A stretch of 64,000 nt of DNA from Closterium sp. NIES-65 (Eukaryota > Streptophyta > Zygnematophyceae > Desmidiales > Closteriaceae): assembly GCA_948144175.1 (NCBI GenBank), contig CANXME010001993.1:62001-126000 (forward strand). The letters are read 5' to 3'. The translations under genes and the position numbers were made by a program. The notes below the pieces were generated by a model that saw only the letters and a program-made list of their open reading frames with translations, searched no databases and had not been told where the DNA came from. Of this stretch, positions 11,572 to 24,522 are shown piece after piece (the stretch's first letter is position 1; the number at the start of each line of letters is the position of its first letter).

Positions 11572-14500
11572 GAGTGGCCTGTGGCGAGGATTACTGGAAG
11601 TCGAAGCGCTCAAGGACCTACTGCACCATGTGTGACTGAATCAAGGTGATGGTGCGCCGTGCTCTGTCCCAGGTGATCTGCAAGCCAAGATAGCTGCGCA
11701 GCTCACCCAGGTCTGTGCACGTGTGTCTCTTTTGCAGCTCCGACTTTACGTGAGCAAGTCCAGCAGTGTAAGCAGTGGCAAAGACCAAGTCGTCTACGTA
11801 TACGAGGATGTAGAACAGCGGCAGCAAAGTGTCGGTGCGTAGAAACAACGACGGGTCAGCAGTAGAAGGAGCAAACCCAAGACCCGCAAGAGTCGTCCTC
11901 AGTGTGTCGTGCCACTCGCAAGGCACCTGGCGCAGACCGTAGACTGGGCACCGGAGGCTCCACTGGGTACCTGCAGGAACAACCCAGTGAAGCGAGGTGG
12001 GCAGTGCAGCCAGATCTCCTCGTGCAGGCTGCCCTGTAGAAAAGCAGTGCTGAAGTCAAGAGAGCGAAGCTCGTAGTCACGCTGAGCAGCGACGTGTAGC
12101 AAAACCCAAAGAGTGGTCATCTTTGGGGTAGGGGAGAAGGTCTGGAAGAAGTCAACTCCCTGTCGCTGATCGAAGCCTCGTGCAACGTAACGCACCTTAA
12201 AGACAGGCGGAGAACCCGGCGGCCGCTTCACCCTGAAAATCCACATGCCAGTGACGATGTTCGCCCCAAGAGGGGGAGCCTCGTCGACGTAAGTGCCTGT
12301 GGACTTCCAGGATGCCGTCTCTGCGTCCATGGCTAACTGCCACTAAGAGGAGTAGGGACCCTCTATCGCCTCTGCGTAAGAGCGCTTGGTCGGGATGTAT
12401 GGTGCATCCGGGTCTCTCTCAGGTGCAATCAGCATGGACACGAGATGAGGTACAACAGCTGCAAAGCACTCAAAGTCCTCATGTCTGTCCTCAACGACGT
12501 CCGTGCCAAAAGCACACTCAACCCCGACGGACAGAGGACAGACAGACTCTGACTCAGCAACAAGACTAGTGGGTTAGTCTAGACGACAGCGAGCAGCAAA
12601 GTCGACAAGCTCAGCAACTAAGGCAGACGCAACATTGGACTCAAAGGAAGGGTCGGTGACAACAGTAGCTAGCAAACGCGTGACAGTAGGGCTGGCAGCA
12701 CGAATGAGTCGGACTCGGGGTCCGGACCGTCAGTAAGGGAGGACGCAGGAGGAGAAGGCAGAGGGACACGCATTGGAACAGAGGAAGGACGAAGTGTCAT
12801 CTGGTGCGTGCCGGGGACAGGAGGAGGACGCTGACGCGGAACACGACGACCAGTGCGAGGAGTGCGAACAGGCGACGCAGGACGAGACTCAGGCTCACGA
12901 CGCTCCGCAAGACCTCCGGCCAACCGGAGCAGGCAGTGGGGAGGCTGGCTGTAACTGCGACTGCGACTGGTCAAGCGGTGGACACAGTAAGGGAGGAGTA
13001 GGACCAGTAGAAGGCGGGAGACCAAGAACCTGCTGAAGGAGTGGAACAAAGTACGGTCGCGTCCGCGCAGCGCCGCCAGAACCAGCAGAGACAGCACCAG
13101 TACCCCCAGCTCCAGGGTGTCCAGCTCGAACTCTTGCAGCACCACCAGCTCCAGCACCTCCAGCGGCTCCAGCTCCAACGCCTCCAGCTCCAACTCCTGC
13201 AGCACCACCAGCCCAAGCAGCTCCAGTACCTCTAGTACGAGCACCTCCGGGAACAGCGGCTCCAGTACCTCCAGCAGCTCTAGCAGCAGCAGTACCTCCA
13301 GCTCCAGTAGCACCTCCAACTCCAGCAGCTCCGGTACCTCCAGTACGAGCATCTCCGGGACCAACGCCTTTAGCACCTCCAGCAGCTCCAGCACCAGCAG
13401 TACCTCCAGCGCCAGCAGCACCTCCAGTGGTAGGCCCCCCAGCTCTAGTAGCACGGCTCCAGCGCCGATCAAACCACTCGCGCAGCTGCGGTGGAGAGAG
13501 TGGTTCGCGCCGTAACAAGACACCCATAGGACCTCCAGAGGAAAAAGTACCTCCAGGCTCAGCACGCTCACTCTCAGCATCCCCAGGCTCCTCACGCTTA
13601 GGCTCAGCATCCCCAGGCTCCGCACCCTCAGACTCAGCAACCCAAGGCTCAGCACCCCCAGGCTCCGCACCCTCAAACTCAGCAACCCCAGGCTCAGCAC
13701 CCCCAGGCTCCGCACGCTCAGGCTCAGCACCCCCAGGCCCCGCACCCGAAGGCTCAGCACCCCTAGCAGCACCAGAGTCGACAGCGACCTCGACAAGCTG
13801 GACAGGGTCTACCTGGGACGCACCTGAGGGGGCAAGACCCTGAGGGGGGAAGGGGTCTACCGGAGGAGGGCCTAGTGCTAGGAAGAGCGATGGGGGGGGG
13901 GGGGGGAGAGGGGCAGTGCCGTAGGGAAAGAGACGGTAGTAAGGAACCGACTCGTCAACCGTAACGTCCTGAGAGGACAGAACACGACACGAGGTGGGGT
14001 AGTAAAATTGCCAACCAGGCATGTTAGGGGGGAAGCCAAGGAAGACGCTGGGAACAGCACGGGAGGACAGCTTGTCCGCGGAAGAATCGCGGACAAAAGC
14101 TCGAGATCCCCAGACATGGAACACAAACGCATCGCCAACCTTCCCCGTCCACCGCAGAGCAGGTGTGGCATCCGGCATGGAGACACGGGGCTGGAGGTTG
14201 AGCTGATGCGCAGCGTACTGAACCGCGAACGGCCACAGAAAATGGGGAGCAGCCGCATGGATCATGGACGTACGAGCGACGTCCATGACCATGCCAATGC
14301 GGCGCTCAGCAAGCCCATTCTCCTGCAGGGAGGCCGAAAATGTGAACGTCTGGCGGATGCCCTCCGCACGACAGAAGGCCCGCAAAAGGTTGGAGGAAAA
14401 CTCTCCACCTCTGTCGGAGTGCAAACGCAAAACAGGAAGGAAACTATTGCTGAGCTGGCAACGGGTAGCGCGGATCCAGGTAATCAGCACCTCAGTGACC

Positions 14501-15568
14501 TCACCCTTGCGGCGCAAGGGGAACACTGTGGTGTAACGCAAGTAGTCGTCAACGACCAACAGAAAGTAACGCTCGTGACCTTGTCCACGGACGCGGGCTG
14601 GGCCTCACACGTCCATGTGGAGAGTCTGCAGGGGAGCCTCCGTCGGAGGGAACTCGAAGGAATGAGGAGCGGCGCGCTGCCGGCCCTCGACACAAGGAAC
14701 GTAGGTAGGGGCAGGCCCCTGTGGGACGGGAGGGAGATATCAAGGGAGACCAGTGAGAAGGACACGGGAGGCTATGCCTCGAAGACGAGGCAGGGAAGGG
14801 TGACCAAGGCGGTGGTTCCAAAGGAAAGTCTGGTGCGACAGAAGACGACACGAGCAGGGGGCAGACTCCGGACCAGACCTGGACGCGGATTGCAAACACC
14901 TGACAAGACGCAGCTACCCAACCAGACTCAGCAACCGGAGGAGACTCAGTAGTTAGTGTGTACATGCTCGACCTAGGCCGACGGGTGAACATGGCCAGGT
15001 GGCGGCCCGTCCGAGTACACGTACAGTGGGTCATCCGCTGACCTCCAGGAGTGAACTAGTCAACCCACACGTCCTGGAGGTCAGCTCCACTCACCAAGTT
15101 CGTAGAGAACGAGGGGAGGTGAAGACCCGACAATGAGCGAGAAGGGACCGCCGGACACGGAAGAACCATAGAGGAGTGCGCAAGGACAGGGCCCCCAGAG
15201 GGGTCTGCCAGGGAGACTGCAACTGGCCGACTGAGCGGCGTGAGTGTGGTGCTGTCGCGAAAGAAGGAGCGGGAAGCACCTGAGTCAAGCGTGAAGGTGT
15301 GCAAGGCCACAGCAGGCGCAGTACCTAAGAGGGCAGACTCACTAGTACCTGGAGCAGCAGACTCTCTAGCACCTAGAGCAGCAGCCCAAATGACCGGGTC
15401 GGACGGAACACACAGATAACAGTCACCCTCAGCACTAATTGTCACAGCATACATGGCAGCAAGGATAGCATCGAAGTCAAGATCAAAGATAGCAAATCCA
15501 GACTTAAGCAGATCAGCCCAGCGAGGGAGCTCAGCGGCGTTAGGAAACTGTGCGCGCCAGGCGTCAGA

Positions 15569-15700
15569 TGTTGAAATGAACGAACAGGAATGATTGAACT
15601 AACAGTGAAATCAGTACAAGTACCTAACCCTATAATTGTGTACCCCCTATAGGCTAGCCCAGTGTAGCCTAGACAAGCACAACATATATAATGTTTGACA
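15569..15700 (-). repeat. 3' LTR of copia element 3
   Basis: About 132 bp starting TGTTGAAATG and ending GTTTGACA, followed by the polypurine-tract complement CACCCCCAT. It begins exactly where element 2 sequence stops. Confidence 0.75.
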
Positions 15701-15935
15701 CACCCCCATAGGCGAAGTGGGGGAGAACTAGGGGTCACAAGACCAGTCAAGGCAAAGCAAGGCAAAACAAGCTCAGGGTGGATCTCAAGGATACCACACA
15801 AATTCCGAGCACAAGGAAGTGGTAACAAGACCAGTTCACATGCAGGTATATAATAGAAAAAGAGGTACAAAGATCACAACCTAGCAAGAGTAAACATGCA
15901 GGTAAATATATATAGAGATCACAGTACAAACAGAC

Positions 15936-18900
15936 TCAAGAAGTAAGCAAGTGAGGTCCAGTAGGCACAAGGCCTAGAAGAGTGCAAAAGCGCTGATGGC
16001 CACAAGGCTGAAGCGCCTTGGTGAACACATCAGCAGTGTTGCCCTCAGAGGCCACGTAACGCAGACGAAGCTGACCACGCTGCTGCAGCTCTCGAGCAAG
16101 GAAGTAGCGCAGAGCAATGTGCTTCGTTCTGTGCTCCAGTCTGTGCTCCTCACACAAGGCAATGGCTGCCTTGTTGTCGACGTACAGCACTGGAGGAGAA
16201 CGAGGCCGCTCTCCAAGGTCGGTCAGCAAGTAGGTGAGCCAGCATAGCTCCTGGGCCGCCATGGCTGTGGCGTAGATCTCAGCCTCACAACGGGAGCTCA
16301 GAACAGAAGAAGAGCGAGTAGAACGCCAAGAAACTGAACCAGAGCCAAGACTGAAGGTGTAACCCTGAGACGACCGCTGAGTAGCCTGGTCGTCTGCCCA
16401 AGAAGCGTCTGAGTGCCGAGTGAGAACAACTGGGTCTCGCCCTCCAAACACTAGCCCCATGCCCGACGTACTGCACAAGTAGCGCAACACCCTCTTAGCT
16501 GCATCCATGTGCTCCTTCCGGTGACGGCCGAGAGCGACATAGCGTGCAAGAATGCTAAGAGGGTATGCAAGGTCAGGTCGAGTGCAGGTCATCAGGTACA
16601 TGAGGCAACCCACAAGCTCTCGATACGGGCCACTTGGCTCTACGGACTCATCCGAAGGCAGAGCTGAGAGCGAGTGACCGGTAGGCAGAGGAGTGGGCTG
16701 AGGCGAGGAGTACGTGAAGCCGAAGCGCTGAAGGACTTGCTGCACCATGTGTGACAAAGTCAAGGTGATGGTGCGGCGTTCTCTGTCCCTGGTGATCCGC
16801 AAGCCAAGATAGCTTGTCAGTTCACCCAGGTCTGTGCACGTGTGTCTCTTCTGCACCTCCGACTTCACGTGGGCGAGTGCCGTAGTGTCAGCAGTGGCAA
16901 AGACCAAGTCGTCGACGTACACGAGGATGTAGAACGACGGCAGTGAGGTGTCGGTGCGTAGAAACAGCGACGGGTCAGCAGTAGAAGGCGCGAACCCAAG
17001 AGCCGCAAGAGTAGTCCTCGGTGTGTCGTGCCACTCACGTGGCGCCTGGCGGAGACCGTAGACTGGCCGTCGGAGGCTCCACTGGGTACTAGGAGGGAAC
17101 GACCCAGTGAAGCCAGGTGGGCGGCGCAGCCAGATCTCCTCGTGCAGGCTGCCCTGTAGGAAAGCAGTGCTCAAGTCAAGAGAGTGGAGCTCGTAGTCAC
17201 GCTGAGCGGCGACGTGCAGCAGAACCCGAAGAGTGGTCATCTTCGGGGTCAGGGAGAAGGTCTGAAAGAAGTCAACTCCCTCTCGCTGACTGAAGCCTCG
17301 TGCAACGTAACGCGCCTTGAAGACAGGCGGAGAGCCCGGCGGCCGCTTCACCCTGAAAATCCACATGCCACTGACGATGTTCACCCCAGGCGGGGGAACC
17401 TCGTCGACGTAGGTGCCTGTGGACTTCCACGAAGCCATCTCTGTGTCCATGGCTGTCTGCCACTGAGAGGAGTAGGGACCGGCCATTGCCTCTGCGTAAG
17501 AGTGTGGGGTCGGGATGTCTGGTGCATCCGGGTCTCCCTCAGGGGCAACAAGCATGGACACAAGATGGGGCAAAGCGGCAGCAAAGCACTCAAACTCCTC
17601 TTGCCTGTCCTCAAGGACGTCAGTGCCAAGAGCACACTCACCCCCGACGGACGGAGGACAGACAGACTCAGCAACTAGGCTAGCGGCGTAGTCTAGACGA
17701 CAGGTGGCAGCAAAGTCGACAAGCTCAGCAACTAAGGCAGACGCAGCAGCGGACTCAAAGGAAGGGTCAGTGACAACAGTAGCCAGGAGACGCGTGACAA
17801 TAGGACTGGCAGCACGAAGGGAGTCTATCTCCGGGTCAGCAAGAGCAGGAAGAGAGGACGCAGGAGGAGACGGCAGTGGGACACGCTGTGGAGCAGTGGA
17901 AGGACGAAGCGCCATCCGGTGAGTGCCAGGGACAGCAGGAAGACGCTGACGCGGGACACGACTACCAGTGAGAGCAGCACGGACAGGCAACGCACGACGA
18001 GACTCAGGCGACGCAGGACGAGACTCAGGCTCACGACGCTCAGTAAGACCTCCAGTCGGACCAGTGTAAGGAGAAGGACTAGGGAGAGAGGAGGCAGACG
18101 GTAGCTGCGACTGCAGCTGGACAGACGGAGGACACCCTAAGGAGGGAGGAGGACAAGGAGGAGGGAGCTGACCAAGAACCTGCTGAAGGAGCGGAACGAA
18201 GTACGGCCGCGGCCGTGCAGCGACTCCAGAACCAGCAGAGACACCAGCGCCAGGGTCCTCAGCACTAGCAGCAGCTCCAACTCCCGGGTCCCCAGCACCA
18301 GCAGCAGCTCCAACGCCCGACTCCACAGCACCAGCAACAGCACCAGCGCTAAGGTCCTCAGCACCAGCAGCAGCTCCAACGCCCGGGTCCGCAGCACCAG
18401 CAGGAGCTCCAACGCCCGGGTCCTCAGCACCAGCAGCAGCTCCAACGCCCGGGTCCTCAGCACCAACAGCAGCTCCAACGCCCGGGTCCTCAGCACCAGC
18501 AGCAGCTCCAACGCCCGGGTCCGCAGCACTAGCAGGAGCTCCAACGCCCGGGTCCTCAGCACCAGCAGCAGCTCCAACGCCCGGGTCCTCAGCACCAGCA
18601 GCAGCTCCAACGCCCGGGTCCTCAGCACTAGCAGCAGCACCAGCGCCCGGGTCCTCAGCACCAGCCGTAGCTCCAACGCCCGGGTCCGTAGCACCAGAAG
18701 CAGCTCCAACCTCTGGGGCCGCAGCACCAGTAGAGTCTCTAGCACCAGCAGCACCACCAGCAGCAGCGGGGTCCGTGACACCAGGCACGCCACTCCGAAG
18801 AGTGCAGCGCCGCTCATACCACTCACGGATCCGCTCACGGGAGGGGAGCTCCCGACTAGGAGGAGAAGCACTAGCACCAGTCCAAGTAGCACGCCTGGCT

Positions 18901-20470
18901 CCAGAGGTACCTCTCCTGAGGCTGCAGTACTGTAAGTACCACTCACGTAGCTGCTCCGAGGAGAGGGCTCCTCCAGGTGTAGGACTCCCAGGCTCATCAC
19001 CTCCAGACTCAGAACCCCCAGACTCTGGACTCTGCGGCTCAGCACCCCCAGGCTGAGCACCCCCAGGCTCAGTACCCCCAGGCTCAGCACCCCCAAGCTC
19101 CGCACCCCCAGGCTCAGCACCCCGAGGCTCCGCACCCCCAGGCTCCGCACCCCTAGGCTCCGCACCCGCATCAGGACGAGAGTCGACAGCTACCTCAACA
19201 GGCTCAACCGGGTCTACCTGAGACACACCTGAGGGAGCGGCACCTTGAGGGGGGAGGGAGTCTACGACAGCAGCACCTGGCGCGAGGAAGAGAGGCGGGG
19301 GGGGGAGCGGGGCAGTGCGGTAGGGGAAGAGGCGGTAGTAGGGGACGGACTCGTCAAAAGTGACGTCCTGAGAGGGCAAGACTCGGCGTGAGGTGGCGTG
19401 GTAAAACTGCCAACCAGACGCGTCCGGGACAAAGCCGAGGAAGACGCAGGGAACAGCACGGGAGGAGAGCTTGTCCGTAGACGTATCGGGGACAAAAGCT
19501 CGAGATCCCCAGACCCGGAAACGCGACGCATCGCCAACCTCCCCCGTCCACAGCAGTGTGGGCGAGGTCTCCGGCAAGGAGACACGGGGCCAGAGGTTGA
19601 GCTGATGCGCAGCGTACCGGACCGCAAACGGCCACAGAAAGTGGGGGGCAGCCGCATGGATCAAGGAGGTACGGGCGACCTCCATGACCAGGCCAATGCG
19701 GCGCTCCGCAATCCCATTCTGCTGTGGAGAGGCAGGAAGCGTGAACGAGTGCTCAATGCCGTGCTCAGCACAGTAGGCTGCCAAGAGGTCGGAGGAGAAC
19801 TCACCACCTCTGTCAGAGTGCAACCGCAGGACAGGAAAGTCCGAGTGGAAACGCTCGCTGAACTGGAGACGGGCTCTGCGGATCCAAGGGATCAAGACAT
19901 CAGGGACCTCACCCTTGGTGCGCAAGGGGAAGAGCGAGGTGTAGCGCGAGTAGTCGTCAACAACTATCACGAAGTACCTCTCCTAACCCTGACCACGGAC
20001 GCGGGATGGGCCCCACACGTCCATGTGGAGCGTCTGCAAGGGAGCAGTCGTCGGGGGAAACGAGGAGGAGTGAGGAGCGGCGCGCTGCCGCCCCTCAACA
20101 CAGGGAAGACAGGGAGGAGCAGGTGAGGGAGGGAGGGGAGGAAGGACCCTGGGAAGGCTAGAGACAAGGTATCGGGAGTGCATGGCACGAAGCCGCTGCA
20201 CAGACGGGTGGCCAAGGCGGTGGTGCCAGAGGACAGTCTCGTGTGCCAGAGAGCGACACGAGCAGGGGGCCGAGAGCTGACCTGAAGCGGACGCAGACGC
20301 AGACGCAGCGACCTGAGGGGACTCAGTGGTCAGTGTGTACAGGTCCGACCCCGGCTGCCGAGTGAAGGTAGCCAAGTGACGGCCCGTACAAGCACACGTG
20401 CAGTGTGTCACTCGCTCGTAGGCATTGGTGAACTGGTGAACACCCCCGTCCTGGAGCGCACATCTTGCCA
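15936..20470 (-). other. pol region of copia element 3: pre-integrase, integrase, RT, RNase H
   Basis: Read on the minus strand. A zinc-binding WHHRLGHPS motif of the pre-integrase region lies near 20220. The integrase core has VDDYSRY near 19960 and the typical QQNGIAERR segment near 19700. The RVT_2-type reverse transcriptase has WIFRVKRPPGSPPVFKARY near 17340 and YVDD near 16910. The copia RNase H contains CEAEIYATAMAAQELCWL near 16270. An unusually long low-complexity spacer of alanine-, glycine- and proline-rich repeats separates integrase from RT, as in the sister elements. Treated as a fossil; mostly open, with few breaks. Confidence 0.85.
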
Positions 20471-21099
20471 CCAGGTTCGTAGAGAATGAGGGGAGGCGGA
20501 GACCTGACAGTGTGCCCGACGGGACCGCAGGACAGGGGAGGACAGTGGAGGAGGTCGCAATGACCGGAACAGCGCACGTCTCCCCATGGCGCTCGCCGGT
20601 GCGGAGAACGTAAGCGCAGGGACCAGCACCCCCAGACCTCCCATGCCCAGCGTACCACTCACGAAGTTGCTGGGGCGACTGGGCCTCACGGGAACGCGGC
20701 TACTGCTGCCGCTGGCTACCGCCAAAGCCTCCATGCTGCGCGGCTCCACCCCGACCAGCACCACCACCGCCGCCACCCCCACTGCCGCTGCCGCTGCCTC
20801 CACCACCTCCACCGCCGCCACCGACGCCCCCACTCCCGCCACCACCCCCACCTCCACCCCCACCCCCTCCGCCTCCTCCACCGCCACCACCGCCGCTCCC
20901 GCCGTCCCCTCCACCACCGTTGATCCCCTTGCCCTTGCCGCTGCGGCGCCTCCCACTAGGAGCAGACTTAGCCCCGACCTACTCGGTGCTAACGAGGTCG
21001 ACAGCAGCAGTAGAAGCAACGGAGGGCAAAAGGGGAACGGGGGAACACCCCTCAAAGAAAGGGGTGCGAGGGTCGCCGCGAGAAGCTCCTACAGCGACT

Positions 21100-21715
21100 A
21101 TGCTAGTCTCAGCTGCAGTGAGGCGCTCCTCGAGCAGGTTGACAGTGAGCTCGGTGGGGCAAAGGGAGAGAAAGTGGTCCCTGACTGAGCGAAGAGAGTC
21201 AGGGAGACGGGTGACGATGTAGAAAAGGGTGATGTACATGGGGGGGGGGGGGGGTTCTTGGCGCGAAACTCGGAGGGAAGCGCATCGTTGTAGCGGATGT
21301 GACTAGTGCGGAGGTGAGTGATGAGGTGAGCGACTGTGGCAAAGGCGGCCAGGTCAGGGAACAAGTACGGCAGAATGAGGCGGCTGTGGGCAGCAGTGGC
21401 AGGGGAGGAGTAGCATATGACGACAGCGTCATACAAAGACTTAGCAGTCTTGTACTGGCCAAAGTGCGCGCGCTCAGCTGACGGCAGGTGACTACGAACA
21501 GCAAGGCAAGCAACAGCGTCATGAGTAGTCCACTGCGAGCGAACTGTAGTGTCAGCATCGGCAGCAGGTGCAACAGAGGCGCCGGAAGTGTGATCGAAAA
21601 GCGAGACTCCGTCCCTAGAGTTGCACTGAAGATAGAGCTGCAAGTCATCAACCCAAACTTCGAAATCGACCGCACAACCCTCAGCATCGAAGGTAAGAAC
21701 AGTAGGACTAGCCAT
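21100..21715 (-). other. gag region of copia element 3
   Basis: The minus-strand frame begins MASPTVLTFDAEG and continues through FEVWVDDLQLYLQ and KSLYDAVVICYSS, the pattern of copia gag (UBN2/retrotran_gag family: an N-terminal YxxWxxxxxxxL-like segment, then helical repeats). The encoded capsid-like protein would package element RNA. No CCHC knuckle is obvious; a glycine/proline-rich stretch (about 20730-20950) follows. Confidence 0.75.
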
Positions 21716-22389
21716 GGCGGCAGTAGCAGCAGCAGTAGCAGTAGGGCAGGGCGGCGCGGCTCAGCAGAGCAGCGCGGCTCGGTAGAGCGGCACGGCTTGG
21801 CAGGGTGGCGCGGCTCGGCAGGGCGGCGCGGCTCGGCTGGGCGGCGCGGCGCGGCAGGGAGGCGGGCGCAGCAGCGCGCTTGGCAGGGCGAGCGCTTACC
21901 AGGGGCGGGTGCAGTGCAGGGCCACGACTGGCGGTTAGGGCAGGACCGTGACGAGGCGGCAGAGCAAGGCCGCGACGGGGCGGCAGTAGGGCAGGGCCGC
22001 GACGAGGCGGCGGTAGAGTAGGGCCGCGACGAGCGGCTGAGGGCAGGGCCGCGACGGGTGGCGGCAAGGCATGGCTGCGACGGGCGGCTGGGTCAGGCCG
22101 CGACAGGCGGCTGGGTGAGGCCGCGACGGGTGGCGACAGGGCAAGGCCGCGACGGGCGGCGACAGGGCAGGGCCGCGACGGGCGGCTAGGTCAGGGCCGC
22201 GACGGGCCGTTAGGGCAGGGCCGCAATGGGCCGGGAGGGCAGGGCCACTACGGGGGGCAGTAGCGTAGGGCGCGCGACGGCGCAGGTGAGGCAGGCGCGA
22301 GGCGCGCTTCGGGCAGGGCAGGAAAAAAAAATATTGTGGTGGGCCCTACAAAAAAAAACGTTCCCACTAGGGAACCTGCTCTGAAACCA

Positions 22390-22522
22390 TGTCAGAAAGT
22401 AGGAATCAAGAATAACTAGATAGGCAGCAGTGTAGGGTTTGTATATCAAAACCTAATTTGGACTGTACCCCACAAGGAGTGCCCCGCTACAACCTAGAGT
22501 ATATATATGCATAGTTCTGACA
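22390..22522 (-). repeat. 5' LTR at the high end of element 3
   Basis: A 133-bp repeat starting TGTCAGAAAG and ending GTTCTGACA, next to a primer site complementary to TGGTTTCAGAGC. It resembles the 15569 LTR only weakly. Confidence 0.75.
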
Positions 22523-23099
22523 CGGGTAACTGCTCTATAGCAAGTCAGTTATGTGTCCTTGCTGTCGCGCTGCTTTTCGGCAAGTCAATGTTCGCTGACC
22601 TTTGACCTTCACTTAACTTCTTGCTGTTGTCTTTCTGTCAACCACTGCCGTTGACTCGCTGTTACTTCGCTGTAGTTCGCTTCGCTTACGTTGTAGTGCT
22701 CGACACATCAGAAGCGCGAACTACATGTTTCCAACACAGGCGACATTTATCACCGTAAAGGGGTAGATAAATGGACGTCTCAAAATGTGAAGCATGTTTG
22801 CTGGCCTTTGTAACTGGAAGAAAAAGCAGGAAAATTGGAAGTGTTGACACTATAGACGGAATGAGTAAATTGAACTCATTCAAGAAACAAGTGGTAACGA
22901 GGACGCGTTGTCACAAGGCGAGGAGAACGAAACTCGCCAAACCAAAGCAAGCCACTCAACTGTTTCTAGCAGAAACTCGCAACCTTTGTCCTACCCTAGT
23001 ATCCTCACTCCATACCTCTCGGTGTTTTCCGAGTCTCACAGGCAATCGCTGCCCGCATCCCTGCACATTCATCCCCCTGCTGCGGGAACACCACCCGCC
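22523..23099 (+). promoter_or_regulatory. Upstream region of the mTERF gene
   Basis: About 580 bp between the copia stack and the first ATG of the mTERF gene. I see no clear TATA box or other element. The frame is open back to about 22908 but has no upstream in-frame ATG there, so I take 23100 as the start. The true transcription start is unknown. Confidence 0.3.
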
Positions 23100-24482
23100 A
23101 TGTTTCTCCGCCTCTCCCCCGCCACACCGCGAATGCCCCTCTGCATTCCCCAACCCGCTGCACCGCCCCTGTCCGGGCGCGCGCCTGTCGCGTATGGGCC
23201 GCGCGCCGCAGCGGAGGAGAGGGCAGGCGGGGAAACCGCGAAATGGGAGGCGAGCGCGGAGAATGCGAGCGCTGGCGGCGGCGGCGTCATCGACCTGAAG
23301 CGTTGGATGGAGCAGCGGGTGCGCGCCACGGGCATCGAGCCCTTCCCGTCGCTGCACGGCGCGTTCCCCCCGCCCTTGAGCGCGCACTCCCCCGAATCTC
23401 CCCCCGAGTACCTCGACTCAGGGTGGATCAGAGAACCGCCCAGCGGCAGAGAGGGCAGGGAGGGGAAGGAGGGGAGAGAGGTTAGGCAGGGGAGAGTGGG
23501 CAGAGAGGGCAAGGAGGGCAAGGAGGGGAAGGAGGGGAGGCAGGCGAAGGGAGCAAAGGAGGCGAGGGAGCTCCCTGCGAGACCGCAGGTGGCGAAGAGG
23601 GCGGGGCGCGGGGCGAGCAGCAAGTTCGCGCGGCTGTCGCACGCGGAGTGGGAGGCGCAGGCCATGGCCATGGTGGCGCAGAAGAAGCGCCTCCTGCTCG
23701 CCGCGCGCTCCCGGGACGAGCGGGGGGGCGCGGGGAAGGAGCGGGAGAAGAAGGACAGGCGCGCTGCAGGCGGCGGGAAGGAGGCGGGCAGTGGGGTGGC
23801 GGGGAGGGCAAGTGGCGCGGGCGGAGCGCGCGAAAGGGAGGGCGGTTCGCGCCACGTGCAGCTGCTGCCGCCGCCGCAGCTGTCAGCGCGGCCTGCGGGG
23901 GAAGATGGGGGGGAGAGTGAGGTGGAGGGTGGGCGGGGCGAGAGCAGCGCAGCCGCCACTCCCCGCCCATCCGCACTCCCCCTCCCCCAGCACCTCGTTT
24001 CGAGCGCCGCTGCCCCCCCGCTGTCCCCCGCAGGCAGCAGGGAAGCGGCAGAGGAGGGGAGGCTGTTAGGGGGAGGCGCAGGAGGGGCGAGAGGGGAAGG
24101 GACGGGGGAAGGGATGGTGGGCGAGGCGGGGGAGAGGGATGAGGAGCAAGGCGAGAGCAGCAGCATGGTCCATGTGTGGGCAGGCGGGCATCGGCTGCGG
24201 GACTGGCAGGGACGCAGCGGTGCGAGGGGCGACGAGGAGGGCCATGCACGCAGGAGTGAGGGGATGAGTGACGGCGGTAGTGGGGAGTCGAGTGGCGGCA
24301 TGACAAGCAGCAGCGAGGGCGAGGGGTGGCATGCGTCCGCCTTGATGCAGCTGGGTGGTGTGGCGGGTGGGGTGAGCGTGGGAGGGGGGCGCTTTTTTGC
24401 ATGCCAGGGTTTGACGCTAGAGAGGGTGCCGAGTGTGTGTGTGCGTAGGGGTGTGTGCACGTGTGTGTGAGGGGGTGACGGG

Positions 24483-24522
<40 letters not shown>

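Larger units (their letters stand above)
10326..15568 (-). mobile_element. Ty1/copia LTR retrotransposon, element 2 (broken, 5' part missing)
   Basis: Minus-strand copia copy with a 3' LTR (10326-10455), a polypurine tract (complement of CACCCCCAT at 10456), RNase H (about 10740-11260) and reverse transcriptase (about 11600-12330). A low-complexity GAEPGG-type spacer (about 12700-13850), integrase (about 13850-14600), GAG-pre-integrase (about 14600-15040) and protease with an LDSGAS motif (about 15250-15300) follow. It stops in the gag-protease border where the 3' LTR of element 3 begins. A solo LTR is inserted between RNase H and RT. The coding region has many breaks (about six or more), so it is clearly dead and older than the solo LTR it hosts. 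Confidence 0.9.
15569..22522 (-). mobile_element. Ty1/copia LTR retrotransposon, element 3 (near-full-length fossil)
   Basis: Minus strand, about 7 kb. Parts: 3' LTR 15569-15700, polypurine tract at 15701-15709 (complement), RNase H and reverse transcriptase with YVDD (about 15936-17450), a long spacer of GAEDPGVGAAA- and GAEPGG-type repeats (about 18180-19200), and the integrase core (about 19500-20000). GAG-pre-integrase (about 20180-20400), a glycine-rich region, gag (about 21100-21715), a GC-rich repeat leader (about 21720-22340), a primer site (about 22378-22389, complement of TGGTTTCAGAGC) and the 5' LTR 22390-22522 follow. It is the best preserved copy here, with only a few breaks (about two or three). 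The two end LTRs are poorly alike and no target duplication is seen, so it may be a chimera or two joined copies. Confidence 0.9.

Noticed and set aside
22908-23099. Upstream extension of the mTERF protein
   Set aside because: The frame is open but begins without an ATG; the first in-frame ATG seen is at 23100.
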